Positions 58,514 to 64,000 of a stretch of DNA of 64,000 nucleotides are shown one piece after another. The translations under genes and the position numbers were made by a program. The notes beneath the pieces were generated by a model. That model made no database searches. It was not told where the DNA came from and saw nothing but the letters and a program-made list of their open reading frames with translations. Source of the stretch: Topomyia yanbarensis (lineage: Eukaryota; Arthropoda; Insecta; Diptera; Culicidae); contig NC_080671.1 in assembly GCF_030247195.1 (NCBI RefSeq), positions 106,007,845 to 106,071,844 of the forward strand. The letters are read 5' to 3'. How positions within the stretch are numbered: the first letter of the stretch is position 1; the number at the start of each line of letters is the position of its first letter.

Positions 58514-60007
58514 TCAACGCTGATAGACGTCGCTCGTGAATAGCTGATAGATTATTTTACTTAACTTCAATCCGATAGTCCTTTTCGCTGGTCCATATGG
58601 CAGGTTCAACATGCGTTCCTTCTCCTCCTCGCTGGTGCACTTTTCGTAGGCAAGATAAAGCCTCTTCGCAGTTGGATACCGTTCCACGATCGCATTCACT
58701 TTCTCTATCGTTAGCAGTTTGATTTGAAGCAATTGTTTCATGAATATTTCTCTTACGGTACATTCGCGGTTTTTTAACGACTGTTTATTGAATATTTCGA
58801 ACGAAATTAACGGGATTGTTCGTTGTTTGAGACTAAAATCCATAGCCGTAGCTTTGATAGTTTCTTGGGGTAAATTAGTGATATTCCAAAACTGTTTATC
58901 CTGTAATCAGTAAAAGATAATTAGAATGATTACCATAATCATACTGTAAACCATCTAAACTCACCTTTATATTTTTGTTTAATAACTTTGTCATGACCGA
59001 TAGATACAGTACAGTGTGCTGGTGATTTTCCGTATACTTTACAGCAAAATCTTGAACGAGCGTATTCAAAGCTGCCTGCGAAAGTGTACTGGCAGGAACA
59101 CCAACTTGGCGATTATTGCCCAAGTGCTCAATCAAATAGATTATGTTGGCCAACCCACATTGTTTCAATCGAAACTTTTGCTCATGAAACCGACCGTCCT
59201 TAATACTGCTAGCAAGATCATCCATTCTTTTCCTTTCTACTATGTAAGGAAGAATAAATTCCTTCCCTCCGTCATCCCGAACAATCCACAGGAAATCGCC
59301 TACGCTTAAACGTCGAACATCGTATCTCACCTGATGCTGTCCCAGTTCATTCAGCGTTCGGTCAAGATTACTTCTTGACTTACCGATCGTTTCTTGGGTA
59401 TCAACAAGCAGAATCGCTTCCGGATTCGATATCGTAACATACTGCTGGTCAAGAACTTCCAAATTTTCGAATATGGAATCATCCGGTATCTCAAACTGCT
59501 CGGCATCTGTTAACTGTTCTTTGTCACCTAAAAATAAACCCGATTATTACCTAACACTTTATGCTCTCTTTTAAACTAACCTTCACCGTGTACCTCGCCA
59601 ATAATCTTTCGGTAGAACTCTAGGCTCTCGTCATTCAACATCTTTTCGACTTGCTGATCATGCATCATCGCCGTCCTAATTTCGCCACCATTCGCCAGAT
59701 AGGCCCGCCAACGTTTTTCCAAGGTCTCGCAGATAGTCTTGCCGAAATCGGCAAGCATGAAACAATCTCGACCGGAAGCAATCGGCAGAGGATATCGTCG
59801 CAACGATGCCAGCGCTTTCTGCAATGGTATACGACTCATCGAATCCTTGTCTTCTGCCTTGGACAGCATCTCCTGGAGCCACCGTTCAAACAGCGGGTTA
59901 GGGCAGCTAATTTCGATGCCAATCTGACGAACGGTGGACGATGCCGCTGCCAAACGATCCGAATGCTGTCGGATAATGCAAATTTTACGATACTTATGCT
60001 TGGGCAT
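58514..60007 (-). CDS. mus81: MUS81 structure-specific endonuclease, catalytic subunit
   Basis: Three exons on the minus strand, 60007-59581, 59527-58965 and 58900-58514, join in frame (GT-AG introns of 53 and 64 bases) to 458 codons. The N-terminal part has PNPLFERWLQEM and KALASLRRYPLPIASGRDC, the helix-hairpin-helix region that opens MUS81. The XPF/ERCC4-type nuclease follows, with ILLVDTQE (residues 182-188), the GDF strand and VERKRMDD at 239-246, the ERKxxxD catalytic motif, then DGRFHEQKFRL. A C-terminal helix-hairpin-helix region (about 385-450) completes it. With an EME1/MMS4-type partner MUS81 cuts branched DNA such as stalled forks and recombination intermediates in the nucleus. 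The length is close to insect MUS81 and shorter than vertebrate forms. The ATG at 60007 is the first Met in frame and begins the conserved region. Stop to stop distance to the convergent protease gene is 39 bases. Confidence 0.95.
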
Positions 60008-60204
60008 ATTTTGGTTCTATTATTTTTTACACATAACATAAATGCGACGACTTTTTTCTAATTTGTATTAAATTTGAACAAGAAATTTTGTAAAACTACG
60101 CATACGAGTAGCAAGCAACGGTAGCAACCGCCAACCGGCTTAATTTTTGTTTACATAGCCGGGATTCTTGAATCAAATGTCAGTCAAAGCAGACGAGGAT
60201 ACAC

Positions 60205-60455
60205 ACTTAAAATCCATTACCTACTAGTATGTAATTTTAATTTGCTGTCCTTATTTGACTACCGGAAAACAAGGAAGAGGGAATGATTTTTTTACTCAAA
60301 ATTAATGGGATGAAGTTTAGTCGGCTTTGGGGAATATCTCATTATTTTTGGGTAAATTTGGACTCCCTCTCTTTCGTTTTTCGTTGGAGGAAGTGGGATG
60401 CACATATTTAAAATTACTCACTGCTAGGTAATGCAAGTTTTCTGTGTAAGGTTAA
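60205..60455. mobile_element. MITE-like inverted repeat near the mus81 5' side
   Basis: ACACACTTAAAATCCATTACC followed by TAGTATGTAATTTTAA (60212-60242) is mirrored imperfectly by TTTAAAATTACTCACTGCTA and GGTAATGCAAG...TGTGT (60408-60448). About 200 bases of unique DNA lie between. Lies 200 bases upstream of the mus81 start codon. Confidence 0.6.
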
Positions 60456-60659
60456 GGGATGTGCTCCCGGGATTTTCAGAACAATTCAATAATCAATTCT
60501 CACATAATTTTTCAATACAGCGAAACTCGTTTTTGACCCAAACAGAAAAAAAAGCATTTTCGAAGTTTTAATTCAAATGTTATTTAAATACCATACCGAT
60601 TTTTTCAAAAGTCATTCAGTCAAATTTCTCAGTAAAGGTGACTTTTTATTGAATAGAAC

Positions 60660-61498
60660 CCGGATAAAATTTTACAATAGCATTTACCTTACAAACAATC
60701 ATAAAACGTTGCTGTTGTGCTATCTTATGACAAGCGCCATTTAGCACATTTCGAGAAAAACGATTTTTAAAGTTTGAGATTGAATATCTTGAAACTTATA
60801 AATGGTAAAAACAATTCAAAGAAGACAATTAATGCTTCAATCTATTCTGTATGAAACTCTCAAATACCACGAAGTTCAGTTGACTATATTGCGAGTTTTC
60901 ACTATAAATGTAAACAAAAGTCGCACTCACACGTGTCGTAGGCGTGTATTGATGGCAAAATTTGTATGGCGTGTCATAATTGTGCATGGAAAATTTTCCA
61001 TAGAAAAAAAGCATCAATTATTAACTTCTATTAATATCTTCGGCTTTATTCGGCCTAGAAACAATCGATGAGATGCATTTTGAAGGAAATTGAGCAAGCA
61101 ATCTAGTAAAAATAGTAATTTTTAATTACAGTGTTGCCAAACACGAAATATTGCCAATTTAAAAGTAAAACTGCATATTTCTCGCAATACATGTATTTTT
61201 ATTTTAAAAAATATTATGCCATTGTATTCCTCAGACATTTTTACATATAAAAACATCAAAAACTTCTACATAACTTAAGCGAATCCCAAGATACAGTGAT
61301 TTAAAGCAAAAAACTGACAATTTCTCATCACTTTTTTCGCTATACCTCAGTAACCAAGCAAAATTTCAAAATTCTGAAAACGCCATTTTGTAGAGAATTT
61401 TCAGATTAGTAATGTTGCATATCTAACTCAGTTTACCCCAAAATGGCGTTTGTCATAAGATAGCACAACAGCGACGAAAACAGTAAATATTACCTATA
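60660..61498. repeat. Inverted repeat pair, possible foldback or MITE
   Basis: TTGTGCTATCTTATGACAAG (60715-60734) and its complement TTGTCATAAGATAGCACAAC (61450-61469) are the cores of an inverted pair of about 45-60 bases, 0.7 kb apart. The outer left part (TTTTACAATAGCATTTACCT, 60669) recurs as a direct copy at 63583. Confidence 0.65.
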
Positions 61499-61509
61499 TT
61501 CAGCTTTTT

Positions 61510-62717
61510 GATGGTGGCTGCGTTTTCAAATGCGCACTCTATTTTGACAAGTCGTCTGTACAGTGTCAACTTCTTTGACAACTCGTCAGTAGTGTCAATT
61601 TTGACAAGCGGTCTCACTAGCTGCTGCTTCCCGGGACATCACTTGGGACATGTGGCTTTAGGCGTTCACATATGTCGTGTGAACTGTCTGGAATTTTTTG
61701 TGTCTAACTAGTGCTAATTTGGGTACTAGTTTAGATACATCGTCTAAATAGACACCCAGATGGTGCTAGTTACTGACGAGATAAATTCGAAACACAAAAA
61801 AATCAAAACTTAATTTATATTAGGTCTTGTGCCCTTAACGCGCAAAACGGTTTAGTCCAATTTTTATTGCTGACAAAAAGTTTTTCAACTGGATCATGAA
61901 GAATAACTCTCTCCTTTAATGGGTCGTGCACAAATTAACAATTTTTTTTCAGCGAATATCGACCCTTCTCTCCCCCTCGTAGCATTTGGTCCTAAAATTG
62001 TAACCTCCCTTTTGTAAATAACGTAACAACTACAAACTCATCATCCCCCAAACGGCCGAGGATACATTTTATAATTCTTTCAAACACATGTCCCTACAAA
62101 ATGTTTGACAGCTTTTATCAACATTTTCATTATAATGGCAAATTGCGTTCAAAACAAGCTCATCATAAAGAATATAGTGTTGATAGTTTTGTTTTGAATT
62201 TTAAATGGACCATGAAGAAAAGTTCTACCAGCTGCCAATGTTTCTAAAAATGATACGTTCATCTATATTACTAATTTTTGTTTGGTTTAATCAGAAGAGA
62301 ATTTAATTCAGCTACCAAACTAAGTCTACTAGATAGCAAAATTAGCTAACTAATGTAGCAAGTTAAATCCGCATACCAAATCTTTTCGTTTTTTTTTGTT
62401 GGCTTCCAATTCCGCGAATCGAAAAACTTACCACATGAAAATCCGTGTAAAAAGTAACTTGTGTGAATTTAAATTTATTTTTCTTGGGAATGGAGGAACA
62501 TTAAATTGTTGTCTCTAATAAATGGCTTTTGAAGTTCGCCAAAAACAACTAAACGTCGCACAACTTGTGACCCTACCCTCACCCTCGTCACAAATTTGGT
62601 GTACTCCAACTATTCCCCAAATGCTGCGTCGTTTATGCATGGCTCCCTATTTCATAAACCGATAGAGTAAGCAGGTTTCTCGCATCCTAATGTACCAGTC
62701 CCAGCTCCGAGGGGCAA
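61510..62717. other. AT-rich non-coding stretch
   Basis: No gene seen. A short imperfect inverted pair (GTGTCTAACTAGTGCTAATT near 61700 against CTAAATAGACACCCAGATGG near 61743) hints at another small element but is not convincing. Confidence 0.35.
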
Positions 62718-63031
62718 CTAGGGGCAGATCACTTGTGATGCATTTTTAAAAATCAGATAAATTAAATGCATTTCTTTCCATCAAAATAGAAATTCATAAT
62801 GAATTTTGCGTTGCGTGCAATGTATTTTGCGTTGCGTGTAAGACGTCAAAACCCTACAAAAAACTAGCCCTATATTCAACAAAATGTCGAACAAAGTGAA
62901 TCAGCGTAGGACGTTTGTTAAACAAACTTTTCTACGAGGGAGTGCAAAGTTGATGCAAAAATGGAAATTAAATGCATTTTTACTAATTTGATGAAAATTT
63001 GTTATACATTTCTAGAGTGATCTACCCCTAG
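62718..63031. mobile_element. MITE with CTAGGGGCAGATCACT ends
   Basis: CTAGGGGCAGATCACT at the left and AGTGATCTACCCCTAG at the right are complementary. Further in, ATTAAATGCATTT occurs in both halves. The flanks GAGGGGCAAC and AGGGGCAAGC are similar but not a clean duplication. AT-rich interior without coding frame. Confidence 0.8.
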
Positions 63032-63142
63032 AGGGGCAAGCACTAGCAGATTTGAGTGCGTCGTATTGAAAATACCAACGTATTTTAAATATAATTAAAG
63101 TGAATAATGAAAGTACTTCTGTTGTACTTAATAAGGTACTTA

Positions 63143-63237
63143 GGGCCGATTTATTCACCCTTGCTTAACGCTTAAGCCAGGTTTAAACGTACTGTAAAGC
63201 TGGTTTAAAAGTTAAGCGAGGGTGAAGAAATCGGCCC
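63143..63237. mobile_element. 95-base hairpin MITE with TTA target duplication (copy 2)
   Basis: Same family as 1817-1912: GGGCCGATTTATTCACCCTT at the left and AGGGTGAAGAAATCGGCCC at the right, TTA on both sides (63140-63142 and 63238-63240). Confidence 0.9.
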
Positions 63238-63240
63238 TTA

Positions 63241-63470
63241 ATGTAATTAATATCGATGTGTACGTACTTAAAGTATTTAAAGTACATCTTGACGGTAATT
63301 AAAATATTTTGCGTATTTAAAGTACGAAGGCGCTGTACTTAAAATCGTTTCAGTAATTAAAGTACAACGAATTCAACGTGTACTTTTTTAAATCTTTGTG
63401 GTACTTAATGTGCTTTATGATATTTAATGGTACTAAAGTAACTAATTATGTAATACTTTTGGCACTGCGT
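63241..63470. repeat. GTACTTAAAGTA-rich low-complexity stretch
   Basis: Irregular repetition of TACTTAAA, TTTAAAGTAC and AATTAAAGTAC words, partly palindromic. It also extends to the left of the hairpin MITE at 63110-63139, so that MITE sits inside it. Confidence 0.65.
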
Positions 63471-63572
63471 CGTATTGAATATTTAGTGCTTGCCCTTCGC
63501 CCAGCTCAACTTATTGTCGCTATAATTTTAACCTGACACTTGACTCGCAGATACTAAAAGCTTAGCTTCAAA

Positions 63573-63629
63573 GCGGATAGAATTTTACAATAGCATTTAC
63601 CTTACAAACAACCATAAAACGATATATAT
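63573..63629 (+). repeat. Direct copy of 60660-60708
   Basis: AATTTTACAATAGCATTTACC and TTACAAACAACCATAAAACG match the left outer part of the inverted repeat at 60660, in the same orientation. Confidence 0.75.
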
Positions 63630-63639
63630 TATACCCACT

Positions 63640-63790
63640 GAGACGTCCAAAAAATTGTTTCAAAATCGTTCAACACGGGTCCAACGATGGACGTTTGTTG
63701 AACGTTTATTTGGACGTTGTCCAAATTTGTCCAACGAACGTCCTTCATTGAACAATTTCGAAACCAACCGTTCTTAGAGGGTAGTTATTA
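63640..63790. repeat. Repeat rich in inverted ACGTCC/GGACGT words
   Basis: ACCCACTGAGACGTCC at the left and TAGAGGGT at the right, with GGACGTTTGTTGAACGTTTA and GTCCAACGAACGTCC inside, form a mosaic of short inverted and direct words. Probably a small element; boundaries uncertain. The last 200 bases of the window hold nothing recognised. Confidence 0.4.
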
Positions 63791-64000
63791 CTGTTTCAAC
63801 ATTGTTAGACGCAAAGTTCTCGCAGTAGATTTACAATAATATTTCATGTAACAATCAATCTTACTGCACTTACTGCAAAAACTCGATTTTTCCATGTTAA
63901 GATACATAACCACCCACCTTTTTCACTGTTAAAGTCGATTTTACATTAAAATGTACTGTAGAAACGTTAAAGTTTTTTTTATTGTAGCATAGCACTAGAA

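Noticed and set aside
1..64000. Bacterial-type systems (CRISPR arrays, toxin-antitoxin, operons)
   Set aside because: Introns, LTR elements and LINEs show a eukaryotic nuclear genome; regularly spaced short repeats with unique spacers were not found.

Overview
The window looks like a transposon-dense stretch of a mosquito nuclear genome. A culicine, probably Aedes-like, origin is inferred from BEL/Pao retrotransposons, many small hairpin elements, 'GCCTTTCTC'-ended repeats and host exons lying between very large repeat-filled introns. The species cannot be fixed from the sequence alone. A 500-base run of N (33856-34355) marks an assembly gap.

Host genes are few. On the right, the last two visible exons of a trypsin-like serine protease (57823-58474, +) run tail to tail into a complete three-exon MUS81-type structure-specific nuclease gene (60007-58514, -), with only 39 bases between the stop codons. 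At 17984-17805 (-) a single exon of a carbohydrate sulfotransferase, carrying the 3'-phosphate PAPS-binding loop, sits isolated between repeats. Its other exons are not recognised here.

The rest is mostly mobile DNA. A degraded BEL/Pao element with 340-base LTRs (1064-5441) has lost protease and reverse transcriptase but keeps an uninterrupted integrase frame. A second, young BEL/Pao element (35864-43091) has LTRs differing at only two positions and a perfect GATAC target duplication. Both encode a PHD finger at the start of Gag. Non-LTR remnants lie at 19560-22060 (-), 32269-33306 (-), 35770-35863 and 43620-44170 (+, interrupted by the young BEL), 46476-47400 (-, ORF1 only), 54005-55860 (+) and 56640-57300 (+).

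DNA elements include a foldback-like element with tandemly repeated arms (9540-12085, second copy 48053-49560), a 1.2 kb palindrome (23719-24912) next to a nested inverted-repeat complex (24905-27175), a large TTAA-flanked piggyBac-like composite (46011-50882), a pogo-like element broken by a hairpin (51937-52457), and a series of MITEs. Several repeat pairs within the window act as empty-site/filled-site comparisons that show how the insertions happened. No CRISPR, rRNA or tRNA was seen.
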